Shown in pieces: positions 1-10,945 of a stretch of 64,000 nt of DNA. Position 1 is the first letter of the stretch, and each line of letters opens with the position of its first letter. A program made the position numbers and the translations under genes. Origin of the DNA: Leptospira interrogans. GTDB taxonomy: Bacteria > Spirochaetota > Leptospiria > Leptospirales > Leptospiraceae. Below the pieces are notes generated by a model, which saw only the letters and a program-made list of their open reading frames with translations, was not told the DNA's origin and made no database searches. The stretch is from positions 1 to 64,000 of the forward strand of contig NZ_FTNA01000005.1 of assembly GCF_900156205.1 (NCBI RefSeq), given 5' to 3'.

Positions 1-199
1 GTGGGAACTCTCACAAACTTAAAGATTTTACTGCTCAACCTTCAAAACGTGGGAACTCTCACATTTGATATTTACGGAAAAATTTTAATCAAAAGACTCG
101 TTTGTTTTTGAGAATTGGGACAAAATTTGGAAGAGGTCTCAAATTTCCCAAAAAGATTCCGACAAAACATTTTGTCTTTCTCGAAAACCCAAAGTTATT
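1..199. repeat. Intergenic repeat-bearing stretch downstream of thrS
   Basis: No gene is visible. Two copies of GTGGGAACTCTCAC lie at about 1-14 and 49-62. They are variants of the palindromic GTGGGAACTACCAC family found in most long gaps of this window. The rest is AT-rich and unstructured. The stretch continues beyond the left edge, so a gene further left cannot be excluded. Confidence 0.6.
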
Positions 200-2116
<1,917 letters not shown>

Positions 2117-2340
2117 ATTCTTACGGCTTATCCTAAAATTCTATTTTTTCCTGTCTGAAAAATTCGGCTATAAAATCAAGATTTCACGCCACAAATATTA
2201 AACCTTCATTCTCAAAAACGATGATCAAACCTAGATTCTAATTCTATTTTTCAGGTCGGTTTTTTTACTCTCCATTCACAAAAATCGTAGGTATTTTTCA
2301 ACCGATTTGTAAGGACTCAAAAAAAACCTGTGTTGACTAT

Positions 2341-2359
2341 ACTCAATACCTCATTGAGT
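2341..2359. promoter_or_regulatory. Inverted repeat just upstream of carA
   Basis: ACTCAAT-acctc-ATTGAGT is a perfect 7-bp inverted repeat with a 5-base centre, ending nine bases before the carA ATG at 2369. TTGACT, a possible -35-like hexamer, lies just before it at 2333-2338. It could be an operator or a short mRNA hairpin covering the ribosome-binding region. The function is inference only; the symmetry is plain in the sequence. Confidence 0.4.
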
Positions 2360-2368
2360 TTGTAATTG

Positions 2369-3457
2369 ATGAAAGCATTCTTAGTTCTTGATAACGGAAC
2401 AATCTTCGAAGGTGAATCCTTCGGTTATGAAACTGAATCCGTTGGAGAAATTGTCTTTAATACTTCTATGGCGGGTTATCAAGAGATTTTAACGGACCCT
2501 TCTTACTGTAATCAGATCATTACACTGACTTATCCTATGATCGGAAATTACGGAATCCATCCTGATAACATGGAATCTTCTAAAATTCAAGCCAGCGGTT
2601 TAATCGTTAAAGAATACGTAGATCTACCTTCTAACTTTAAATCCGAAAAAACGTTATCTCAGTTTTTAAAAGAATATAAAATTCCAGCCATTCAGGGGAT
2701 AGACACTCGTAAATTGACCCGGTTTATACGCACAAACGGTTCTCCCAATGGTGGAATTTTTGTGGCTTCGGAATATTCTCCTTCTTTTTTAGAAAAGGTA
2801 AAATCATTTCCAGGAATCATCAACGCAGATCTAGCTGAGGTAGTAACTACTTCCAGTAAATATATCTTTGGAACTCACACTGGTAAAAAATTTAAACTCG
2901 CAGTATATGACTATGGCGTGAAAACAAACATACTACGTCTTTTAGATGCGAATGGTTTTGCAGTAACAGTTTATCCAGCAAAAACTCCTTCAGAAGAAAT
3001 TATGAAAGAAGGAACCGACGCATTTTTTCTTTCTAATGGCCCTGGAGACCCCGCCCCCTTAGATTACGCGATTGCTTCAACTCAAAAGATTATGGAAAAA
3101 AGATATCCTCTTTTTGGAATCTGTCTGGGTCATCAAATCATTGGGCTTTCTTTAGGAAAAAAAACGGAAAAGATGAAATTCGGTCATAGAGGTGGAAACC
3201 AACCGGTCAAAAATCTTGAGACTGGTCAGGTAGAAATTACTTCGCAAAATCATGGTTTTGCGGTAATAGACGACCAGAAACAGGATGAACCAATTTCTTT
3301 TCTGAACCTAAACGATCATACTGTAGAAGGAATTTTAAAATCTGGTTATCCTCTATTGACCGTTCAGTATCATCCGGAAAGTGCTCCTGGTCCAAACGAT
3401 TCACGGTATCTATTTCAAAAATTTTATGATTTAGTAGAAAAAACAAAAAAAGGTTAA
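2369..3457 (+). CDS. carA: Carbamoyl-phosphate synthase small (glutaminase) subunit
   Basis: Hydrolyses glutamine and channels ammonia to the large subunit CarB for carbamoyl phosphate, the precursor of pyrimidines and arginine. The N-terminal CPSase small-chain domain (about 1-150) is followed by a class I glutamine amidotransferase domain. That domain has the nucleophile elbow FGICLGHQ and the His-Glu pair in [12 protein letters not shown], so the catalytic triad is complete. The ATG at 2369 is preferred over a TTG one codon upstream because it gives the family start [11 protein letters not shown] small gene follows after five bases. carB is not in this window, so the subunits are unlinked at least here. 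Length (362 aa) is normal. Confidence 0.96.
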   Translation: MKAFLVLDNGTIFEGESFGYETESVGEIVFNTSMAGYQEILTDPSYCNQIITLTYPMIGNYGIHPDNMESSKIQASGLIVKEYVDLPSNFKSEKTLSQFLKEYKIPAIQGIDTRKLTRFIRTNGSPNGGIFVASEYSPSFLEKVKSFPGIINADLAEVVTTSSKYIFGTHTGKKFKLAVYDYGVKTNILRLLDANGFAVTVYPAKTPSEEIMKEGTDAFFLSNGPGDPAPLDYAIASTQKIMEKRYPLFGICLGHQIIGLSLGKKTEKMKFGHRGGNQPVKNLETGQVEITSQNHGFAVIDDQKQDEPISFLNLNDHTVEGILKSGYPLLTVQYHPESAPGPNDSRYLFQKFYDLVEKTKKG

Positions 3458-3462
3458 AACTT

Positions 3463-3651
3463 ATGACAGAATTTACACAACTCCCCGACAGAATTTTAGG
3501 ACTTCCCGTTGGCAAAGATTTTTCCATAGAGGCTTTGGTCAAAGACGTTTGGAATCCAGAAACGGACGATCTTTTTCCTCCAAAAAATTTTTTAGGCATT
3601 GGTTATGGTTTGAACTTTTACGCGATTGCGAGAAAAACCGGGCTACTTTGA
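3463..3651 (+). CDS. Small DUF5808-like protein
   Basis: A 62-aa protein of unknown function, five bases after carA with an AAAGG Shine-Dalgarno stretch inside the carA end, so probably co-transcribed and translationally coupled. The C-terminal half (WNPETDDLFPPKNF then GYGLNFYAIARK) resembles the short DUF5808 module: a Trp-Asn-Pro turn, a Phe/Pro segment and a Gly-x-x-x-Asn-Phe end. The assignment is from memory of the family pattern, not a search. No signal peptide or membrane segment is present. A link to carbamoyl phosphate synthesis is not implied by the sequence beyond position. Confidence 0.65.
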   Translation: MTEFTQLPDRILGLPVGKDFSIEALVKDVWNPETDDLFPPKNFLGIGYGLNFYAIARKTGLL

Positions 3652-4280
3652 AAGAAAGATAAAATTTTCAAAACTACGACAAGGGAATAAAAATTTATAT
3701 TCTATTTTACAAAAATAGAATATTCAAAAAGAAAGAAATTTCTTATATTCCCTTGTTTGTTTCTTACCTCGTTTTTTATAAACCATTTAGAGTAGCGATT
3801 CGCTCGCAATTTTTTCCTGAGTATAGCACGAGAGTTAAAATGCGACCATAGAAAGCATTTTTGTAAATTCTACGCTTTCACTTCAATCCTCGTCAAAAAA
3901 AAAAAACATTCAAAAAAACGAATTTTATTCGGTCTTCGTTTCTATGTATTCTTCTATGTTCGGCGAGAATTTTCGTTTCAATTGTTATTGTGGGATCGTT
4001 TCATCCATCCTAATCCGTTTTGAAATTAAAAATCTCTTACCGACAATTATAAATCGAATAGAAAAATTTCGTAGTGTCGAACACCTTTTTTCGCACATTA
4101 TGAATGAAATTCAAAATCGTTCACTTCAAATAAAATCAAATAATGTCCCGACTTCTAAAACCACTAATATACCAGTTAGAATTTGAACATTTGTTTTATA
4201 TTTTTCGTCTTGAATCTTAACGATAAGCTTCATATACAGTAAAACCTCAAGGTCTCTTTGTAATGTTCGTTTTGACTTTC
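3652..4280. other. Gene-poor AT-rich gap with a long imperfect hairpin
   Basis: No convincing gene. An inverted repeat at 3681-3756 pairs CAAGGGAATA with TATTCCCTTG. Its inner arms are TATTCTATTTT and AAATAGAATA around a four-base loop. It lies shortly after the carA-DUF5808 operon and could stop transcription or be the relic of a small mobile element. A short open frame on the plus strand at 3944-4186 has no recognisable features and is not called. Confidence 0.45.
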
Positions 4281-5286
4281 TTAAGTATTAAAGTTATAAA
4301 ATATTGTTTGTTTCGATATTTCTTCTAAAACATATTCATTTTCTATATCCATAGAAAGAATCAAAGCTAACCTTCGATTATTTACTGATTTGATTTTCCG
4401 CAATAATTACTTGTTTTAAAAATTTCATGAACGTAATTTTTCCAAGCTAATTCGATTTTGGTTTCACGATATTGAAAACTTCTTACAACCGTCTTTAAAA
4501 TCTTGTAACGCATAGTTTATAAAATGAGTCAAATCCACTTCGTTTTTTGATATCTCATTTAATTTTCTATAATATTCGCTTCTTGTGGAATTATAAAAAT
4601 TCGATAGGATATGCACTGCTATATCCGGAACACCGCTCGCAATAATAGATAAAATTCAAGGAGCCTGGCCGTATGACTGTTACCATCTCCGAACGGGTGT
4701 TTCCACGCACAATCTATACGTGAGAAATTATCGCTTAGATAATCTCTGTTGAAAAGGTTTGACCTTTTTCACAATGGAATTCTACTTTACTCCATTCGCA
4801 AAATGAGTTATCAAACTTTCTACGTCTCTATGCTCTGGCGCTTTATATACATGTCCAACTGTAACATTATGTTTTCGGAACTCGCTCGGAATTATAGTAA
4901 AGTTTTCACCGAGATCTTTACCGATCAAAGTATGAAATTTTTTAATTAAATTTTTATTAAGTAACTGGTTTTGCAATCTTCAACGATTCTATTTCGAAGC
5001 AAGTTAAGCGCATTCCATACGTTTTTAACTTCGATTTCCATATATTGTTTCGATATAGGCAATGATTTCCCTTTGTAAATCAGAGTAATTTCTTCTTCTG
5101 ACAAAACATTCCCTTCTATTGCAGTAGTCGCCCAAGCCCCCTTTATAAGATTTACGGAATATATTTTCGAACGATAAACAGGAGTATTGGAAATAGCTCG
5201 AATGAGTTCTTTACTTTGCCCTAATTTAAACCAAACTTTGTCACTTATCGTCCATTTTTTTAAAAGAGAGAGTCAATACTTGCCAT
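4281..5286 (-). pseudogene. Decayed Fic-family (AMPylase-type) gene
   Basis: Reading the minus strand through several frame changes recovers most of a class II Fic protein. The start MASIDSLF (5286) is shifted at an A/T homopolymer into KKWTISDKVWFKLGQ. The inhibitory-helix motif TTAIEGN, an (S/T)xxxE(G/N) match, lies at 5108-5128. A second shift near 4970 leads into a fragment with the typical PSEFRKHNVTVGHVYKAPE. The active-site loop reads HPFGDGNSHTAR near 4660-4700, where a working enzyme has HPFxDGNGRxxR, so Gly and Arg are lost. The C-terminal YYRKLNEISKNE segment and the end at 4281 are still readable. Several frameshifts, internal stops and an altered active site mean it is dead. Intact relatives AMPylate target proteins, but that is family knowledge only. 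Confidence 0.85.
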
Positions 5287-5498
5287 GACAAAAATATCGT
5301 CAAAACACTGGTAATTTTTGTCCAAAATTTCTATTACAGACTATGTAAATCCCTAATCGAACCAAAAAATCAAAGACAAAAATCCCACCAGATTTAATCG
5401 TTAAATTCGATTGAACTTGAATACCTCGATTATATTCGATCAATATTAGAATAAAGATGCAAGACCTCAAATTAGAATCACATTAAAACGAAACAGAT

Positions 5499-7052
5499 AT
5501 GAAAGAAAATTATAATATACTTAATATTCCACAAGACTTAGTCGAAGACCTAACTACGGTGAAAAGAATCAACACCAATTCTCAAGGCTGGTTCGATCTC
5601 GCTTCCATTCGAGAAATCCAATTCGGTTCCATACAAATCGGCCCGTTTAAGACAAAAGAAAACGGACAATATTATACAAACTCGTTCGGTCTCATCTTAA
5701 ACTCGGAGATTTATGATGAAAGTCACGAAATACTCGTTTGGCTTCCTCGCTTGCAACACTACGGGACCTGGGATTCGAGTCACGACGAACTTCATATTTT
5801 CCCCAATCAAACCTGGACGAGTGTGAAATCCGATTTGATTCCTTTTATAGAAGCTCAGTGGGGAACCTATGAAGGCGCAAATAAAATCAAACACCTAACT
5901 ATAAAAGGGATAAGTAAATATGCGGACGCTTTCGACTTTATTCCTTATCACTTGAATGAAACGGTAGAAAAACTTTCTGACGACCAATTAATCAATTTTT
6001 TGGACCAATACGAAAATACAATCCTTAGACATCCCAATGTTTCCACTTTGGACGAAGCCTATTTCGCATTAGCAAAAGTTTATTTTCGTCTGGGACAAAA
6101 AGATCCCAATCAGAAAAATGTATGGAAAGAAAAATGTCTTCAAATTTTAAATTATTATCCACAAGGTCGCTTCCATCGAGAGAAGGATGCCGCCGAAATC
6201 TGCGTTTGGGCTTCTGCGGAATTTGGATTGAAAGTTTTTAAAAATCTTCTGGAAAAGGATAAAAGACAACCGGAATACGCCGGTGGAGCCAGCCTCGTCT
6301 CTGCGTTTTTAATACATTTTCCAGATCAATGGGAATCTATCTTAGAAATTTCTAAAGTTAAAACAAATACAATCGGCACACTACATTCCATCGAAACTGC
6401 AAAAACTTGGGCTCTCAATGTAGCCAATAATGCGCTCGCTGCAAAACTCAAACAAAATCAAAATGTTATGGAACTGATTTCTAAACTTCTGACTCAGATC
6501 GAAGAATTCATTCTTTCCGCGCCATTAGGAGAATTCTCCGAACAGGAAATTCACGAAATTCGACACAAAAAGATAGTAGATCGTCTCACTCAAGGCTGGG
6601 AGTATTTAAAGAAAAAAGAATATTCTAAAGTAGAAGAATTACTTAATTCTATATTCGCAGCGTATGAGAAGGATGGAGAGGCGCTTTTTTTAGATGCAAG
6701 ACTTTTTTGGTTAAAAAGCGGTTCGGCGGAAGAAGGAATGAAACGAGCCGAAAAAAATTTACTCTTAGCCTCCAATGGCGACAGATTGGGAAGAGGCAGA
6801 CTTTACAATCTAATCGGCTGCGCGTTAGACGAATTGGGAAAATGGGAAGAAGCCCTCCTTTCTTTTCAAAAAGCGGAAGAATTATCTCCCCAAGATTCCA
6901 TTTATGTGGCAAACCTTGCAGAAATTTTCTGGAAATTAGGAAATAAAACATCCGCCGGTCGATACGCTAAAAAGGCCAAAAGTATGGGGAATCAATCGGA
7001 GATCGTAGAGACGATCTTTCGAGAAACGACGAAAAATTCCCCAAAAGAATAA
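5499..7052 (+). CDS. Tetratricopeptide-repeat protein with a unique N-terminal domain
   Basis: A 517-aa soluble protein with no signal peptide. The first 150 residues form a compact domain rich in Trp and aromatic residues (GTWDSSHDELHIFPNQTW) that I do not recognise. The rest is helical, and at least two TPR-like units are clear near the C-terminus (GRLYNLIGCALDELGKWEEALLSFQKAEELSP, split at about 430-475, then a second at about 476-500). Such repeats usually bind partner proteins. A fragment of an Hsp90-like gene lies just downstream (7094-7200), and an intact Hsp90-TPR operon follows at 8019. I therefore infer a past or present link to that chaperone. No enzymatic motif is visible. Confidence 0.75.
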   Translation: MKENYNILNIPQDLVEDLTTVKRINTNSQGWFDLASIREIQFGSIQIGPFKTKENGQYYTNSFGLILNSEIYDESHEILVWLPRLQHYGTWDSSHDELHIFPNQTWTSVKSDLIPFIEAQWGTYEGANKIKHLTIKGISKYADAFDFIPYHLNETVEKLSDDQLINFLDQYENTILRHPNVSTLDEAYFALAKVYFRLGQKDPNQKNVWKEKCLQILNYYPQGRFHREKDAAEICVWASAEFGLKVFKNLLEKDKRQPEYAGGASLVSAFLIHFPDQWESILEISKVKTNTIGTLHSIETAKTWALNVANNALAAKLKQNQNVMELISKLLTQIEEFILSAPLGEFSEQEIHEIRHKKIVDRLTQGWEYLKKKEYSKVEELLNSIFAAYEKDGEALFLDARLFWLKSGSAEEGMKRAEKNLLLASNGDRLGRGRLYNLIGCALDELGKWEEALLSFQKAEELSPQDSIYVANLAEIFWKLGNKTSAGRYAKKAKSMGNQSEIVETIFRETTKNSPKE

Positions 7053-7093
7053 AAAAATGTTTTTTGAAACACAGGACTTGAACGCAGAATAAT

Positions 7094-7200
7094 TTGTTTT
7101 ATCGTAAGCGACGAAGTTGTAGTAGTCACTCGTTCCGCAAAAGATAAAACAACATGAATTGGTTGAAAACCAAGGAGAACCTACTTGGCTATGATAAGCA
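7094..7200 (+). pseudogene. Fragment of a second Hsp90-like gene
   Basis: The stretch from 7094 repeats, almost base for base over about 43 bases, the part of the intact Hsp90-like gene that starts near 8351 and encodes CFIVSDEVVVVTRS. It then continues with weaker similarity (AKDKT, then a degenerate counterpart of the EWRGKQDGTY segment) and is lost after about 7200. No start, stop or frame is retained. It is best explained as the relic of a tandem copy of the 8019 gene, left beside the 5499 TPR gene when the duplicate decayed. Confidence 0.7.
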
Positions 7201-7331
7201 GTTCTGAACTCTGTTCAATCAATTGCATACAAGAAACGTATACAGCAGTCGCCTTTAGTTTCAAACCCGATCCGTCGAACGATCCATAGAAAATGAGACG
7301 TTGAGTTATTTCGAGCGACCCGTAGGAAGCG

Positions 7332-7438
7332 ATAACCAACCCCACAAATATTTGATCTCAATATAAATCTGTCGGAGTTACGACAAATCCTCTGTAAAAC
7401 TTAGTTCTCACAACGCGATTCATAGAGAGCCTTGTGTT
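7332..7438 (+). repeat. Dispersed repeat, copy A (partner at 23636)
   Basis: This stretch matches about 110 bases at 23636-23752. Both begin ATAACCAACCCCACAAAT, pass through GTAAAACTTAGTTC, and end in an ACAACGCGAYYCATAG block that forms the unit of the 37-bp tandem array at 23724. Similarity is broken by small indels. It encodes nothing recognisable and its mode of spread is unknown. Confidence 0.7.
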
Positions 7439-8018
7439 TCAATTCCTTTTCGCGTTATACGAAATTTATAGTAAAACACAAAGGCCGGACTACCGACCAA
7501 AAAATTCAAACTTCTAAAATTTTTGTTTTGGGCGTATAGAATGTGGTAGTTCCCACAAAAACGTTGTAGTGTATAATTTGTAGTTTTTTAATCAGTATCA
7601 TAATAACAAAGCTCCCAATGTTTTACACTAGAACAGGTTCTACGATAAAAATTTACTGAATTCAATTTTATAGGATCAATAACATTTTTTTGTTACTGAG
7701 AAGCTAAAACATTTCTCTTTTATAGTCGCTCAAAAATTTTTGTCTCAGACTCCAAGTAGATAAATTCATTTTTTTTGAATATTCTAAAATACTCAAAAAT
7801 TAACATTTGTCTTCATCTAAATGTCGAGTAAATACTAATATCATTCTAAATTATATCCCAAAAAATCGTAAAATAAGACAGCGAATTTGAATCAGTTGTT
7901 CTACAAATATTTCATATTGACAAAAGTTTAATTCTATGCACGTGGAATCCGACTTGACCCAAACTTATCCTTACATTCTTACTATTTCTTTGAAATCTAA
8001 TGAAAAAAGAGCTATCTT
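7439..8018. other. Gene-free gap before the Hsp90-like gene
   Basis: No gene is seen. One perfect copy of the palindrome GTGGTAGTTCCCAC lies at 7543-7556. The remainder is AT-rich and presumably holds the promoter of the 8019 operon, though no clear -35/-10 pair can be chosen. AAAAAGAG at 8004-8010 is a plausible ribosome-binding site for the GTG start at 8019. Confidence 0.55.
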
Positions 8019-9830
8019 GTGAGTCATAAGTTCCAAGTCAACTTACGTGGAATCATCAATCTACTTTCAGAACATCTTTACAGTGGGCCGCAAGTATTCG
8101 TACGTGAACTTTTACAAAACGGAGTAGATGCAATCCAAGCCCGCTCCTATCTCGAACCAGAAAACGAAGGAGAGATCCATCTTGAAATCATTCCCGGAAA
8201 GGACGGAACACCTCCAACTCTTATCTTTACGGACAACGGAGTCGGATTGGTAGAATCGGAAATCCACGAGTTCTTGGCAACCATAGGACAAAGTTCGAAA
8301 CGAGGAGAATTTCAATCTCCGAAAGGATTTATCGGTCAATTTGGAGTGGGTTTACTCTCTTGTTTTATCGTAAGCGACGAAGTTGTAGTAGTCACTCGTT
8401 CCGTAAAAGACAAAACACAACCTGCTTTCGAATGGCGTGGAAAACAAGATGGAACTTACTCAATTAAAACCCTTGGAAGCGACTTGCCCTTTGGAACTCA
8501 GGTCTATCTTCTTTGTAAACCTGGCTCTGAAGAATACTTTGAACGAGAAACTCTTTGTAATCTTGTAAAAAAATTCGGTGGTCTGTTATCCGTTCCTCTT
8601 CAATTTTTAGAAGGAGAGTCCACCGAGCTTCTAAATCCGGAACCTGCACCTTGGAACCGCACGTATCGAAGTAAAGCACAAGAAAGAAAGACATTTCTTG
8701 ATTTCGGAAAAAAGTTATTTGAAACTTCATTTTTTGACGCAATCCCGCTGACTTCCGACATAGGCAAGGTACAGGGAATCGCTTTCGTTTTGCCTTATTC
8801 CCCCAGTCTTGCACAAAAAAACATACATCGCATTTATCTCAAAAACATGCTTTTATCTGAGTCAGCCGCGTCCCTTCTACCAGATTGGGCGTTCTTTGTC
8901 AAATGTGTAGTCAACTCTGACGAACTCAGACCCACTGCATCACGAGAAGATTTTTACGAAGATCAATCTCTCGAAAAAGCGAGAGAAACATTGGGGCAAT
9001 GTCTTAGAGATTATCTGATCGCACTTTCCGAAGACGAACCAGAACGTCTTCGTCATCTGATCAACCTTCATCATCTATCCATGAAAGCGCTTGCGGTTCA
9101 GGACTCCGATTTTTTCCGTTTGATCATCGACTTTCTTCCGTTTGAAACTACGTTCGGGAGAATGACCTTAAAAGAATTTCGGGAAAAAAATCCAGTAATC
9201 CGTTATGTATCCAGTCATGATCAATATCGACAGATTTCAGGAGTTGCAGCGGCGCAAGGAGAGGCTATTATCAACGGAGGTTACGTCTACGACAGCGAAC
9301 TACTCGAACGTTTTAGCGAACTATATCCAGTAGAACAGGTGGACGCAGCTGGATTCGCTCAAACGTTCGAAGACATTACTCTCGAAGAACGAGATTCTGT
9401 ATTCGATTTTTTGCAAGTAGCAGATCAGGTTTTGCGTCCTTTTCAGTGTGTGACCGACATCAAAAAATTTCTTCCGATCGAAATGCCTATGTTGTATCAC
9501 CTAAGTCAAGAAGGAGACTTTTTACGTTCTGTAGAACATTCTAAAGAAATTGCAAATAAGATGTGGTCTGACATATTAAACAATCTCTCTGATTCTTATT
9601 CAAAAGAAATCAACGCGTATCTTTTTTTCAATCTACGGAATCCTTTAATTCAAAAGCTCGTAAAACTAAAAGACGTCCAATTGATAGGCAGAGCCGTTCA
9701 GATGCTTTATATACAAGCGCTTTTAATGGGACATCACCCACTTCATGTTAAAGAGTTGTCTCTTCTTACGGGTGGACTTTCGGACTTAATCGAAGGATGT
9801 ATAAACAATCAAATTAGGGAAAATCAATGA
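8019..9830 (+). CDS. Divergent Hsp90-family ATPase (HtpG-like)
   Basis: GHKL-fold ATP-dependent chaperone of the Hsp90 family, cytoplasmic, 603 aa. The N-terminal ATPase has the first helix ELLQNGVDA (catalytic Glu30, Asn34), the adenine-binding TDNGVG loop near residue 71, and the lid segment GFIGQFGVGLLSCF near 103. The middle domain keeps the conserved Arg segment as RPTASREDFYED. The C-terminal third is very unlike canonical HtpG, and the classical N-box is changed (LLQNGVDA rather than LISNASDA). It therefore belongs to the divergent Hsp90 proteins rather than housekeeping htpG. It starts with GTG. It overlaps the next gene by four bases, so the two are translationally coupled. Client proteins are unknown. 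Confidence 0.9.
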   Translation: MSHKFQVNLRGIINLLSEHLYSGPQVFVRELLQNGVDAIQARSYLEPENEGEIHLEIIPGKDGTPPTLIFTDNGVGLVESEIHEFLATIGQSSKRGEFQSPKGFIGQFGVGLLSCFIVSDEVVVVTRSVKDKTQPAFEWRGKQDGTYSIKTLGSDLPFGTQVYLLCKPGSEEYFERETLCNLVKKFGGLLSVPLQFLEGESTELLNPEPAPWNRTYRSKAQERKTFLDFGKKLFETSFFDAIPLTSDIGKVQGIAFVLPYSPSLAQKNIHRIYLKNMLLSESAASLLPDWAFFVKCVVNSDELRPTASREDFYEDQSLEKARETLGQCLRDYLIALSEDEPERLRHLINLHHLSMKALAVQDSDFFRLIIDFLPFETTFGRMTLKEFREKNPVIRYVSSHDQYRQISGVAAAQGEAIINGGYVYDSELLERFSELYPVEQVDAAGFAQTFEDITLEERDSVFDFLQVADQVLRPFQCVTDIKKFLPIEMPMLYHLSQEGDFLRSVEHSKEIANKMWSDILNNLSDSYSKEINAYLFFNLRNPLIQKLVKLKDVQLIGRAVQMLYIQALLMGHHPLHVKELSLLTGGLSDLIEGCINNQIRENQ

Positions 9831-10945
9831 TAGAGATAAATCCCAACACAGAAGATTTGTTTCCTGTCCTATGGGACGTGGAATCCATGAAAAACGATTT
9901 CTCAAAGTGTCCGCTTTTAGAAGAAATCATCCGTTTGGCAGATTTGAGAAAAAATAAAGAATTAGGTTTCGAAGCTCGACTTGTTTTAGTAGAAGCGGGG
10001 ATTTTTTCCGGAGCCATTGATAAAGCTTTGGTATCTTTCTCTTGGTGCCTTTCTCAGGTAGATCAAAATCCAGAACAATTCAACGAAGAAGATTTGCTGT
10101 GGAAATACAAATGGATCGTAGAGAATCTTCCTGTGTTTCCCCAAATCAAAAAGGAACAGATTTTGGAAATGCTTGAAGATTTAGAGAAACGTTACGAAAA
10201 AAATGGAGGGAACAAATATCCGGTTTTAATGCTGAAACGTAGTATTTCAATGATGATGGGAAATATAGAAGAAAGCCAAAAATATCACGAGTTGCTCAAA
10301 CAAACGACTGCTAAGGGACGCCTTGCGGATTGTGCTGCTTGTGTACAAAATTCGGAAGTATTCTACGCCGTCCATTTGGGTCAAGACGAACTCGCACTCG
10401 AAAAAGCCCAACCGATCCTTTCGGGTAAATTGCGTTGTGCAGAAGTACCACATCTAACGTACGGTACTCTGCTATTGCCTCTCCTCCGACTCAATCAACC
10501 GGAAGAAGCGGCCCGACTTCATAAGATAGGGTATAAACTGGTTTCGAATTCTACGGGCTTACTCGGAACCATTTCGAACCATCTCTTATTTTTAGGAATC
10601 ACTGGAGAAATTGCCAAAGCGATTCAACTTTTGGAGAAACATTTCACATCCGCTTTTGGAGCATCTGATCGGAATCATCGTTTTGAATTTTATAGAGCCG
10701 TTAAATTTTTAATGGAACGTATTCTACTATCAAACCTAAAATCGATAAAAATCAGGATGCCGAAAACGTTTCCGAACTACAAGGAAGACGGAAATTACGC
10801 AGTTATCGATCTGGATTCCTGGTTCGGCGAAGAGGCGTTGAAATTAGCGTCGCAATTTGACAGTCGAAACGGAAACGACTCTTATATGAAAAACCTCGGA
10901 GAACTAAAAGCGCTTCACGAACTGGCTCAAAAACATTCACAATAA
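9827..10945 (+). CDS. Helical-repeat (TPR-like) partner of the Hsp90-like protein
   Basis: A 372-aa cytoplasmic, mainly helical protein whose ATG overlaps the stop of the Hsp90-like gene (ATGA), so the two are made together. Residues about 45-320 contain degenerate TPR-like helix pairs (for example EARLVLVEAGIFSGAIDKAL and LLPLLRLNQPEEAARLHKIG). Three cysteines cluster in RLADCAACVQNSE and RCAEV. No enzymatic motif is seen. Eukaryotic Hsp90 works through TPR co-chaperones. A bacterial Hsp90 coupled to a TPR-like protein suggests a dedicated co-chaperone, which is inference from gene order. I do not recognise the family precisely. Confidence 0.75.
   Translation: MIEINPNTEDLFPVLWDVESMKNDFSKCPLLEEIIRLADLRKNKELGFEARLVLVEAGIFSGAIDKALVSFSWCLSQVDQNPEQFNEEDLLWKYKWIVENLPVFPQIKKEQILEMLEDLEKRYEKNGGNKYPVLMLKRSISMMMGNIEESQKYHELLKQTTAKGRLADCAACVQNSEVFYAVHLGQDELALEKAQPILSGKLRCAEVPHLTYGTLLLPLLRLNQPEEAARLHKIGYKLVSNSTGLLGTISNHLLFLGITGEIAKAIQLLEKHFTSAFGASDRNHRFEFYRAVKFLMERILLSNLKSIKIRMPKTFPNYKEDGNYAVIDLDSWFGEEALKLASQFDSRNGNDSYMKNLGELKALHELAQKHSQ

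Noticed and set aside
2117..2368. T-box or attenuator ahead of thrS
   Set aside because: No specifier stem, T-box consensus or terminator hairpin could be found on the minus strand of this 250-base gap.
3944..4186. 80-codon plus-strand open frame in the gap after the DUF5808-like gene
   Set aside because: No ribosome-binding site, no domain, odd composition, and adjacent to pseudogene debris.
7053..8018. Possible complete gene between the TPR gene and the Hsp90-like gene
   Set aside because: Only a short Hsp90-like fragment and repeats are recognisable, with frequent stops in all frames.
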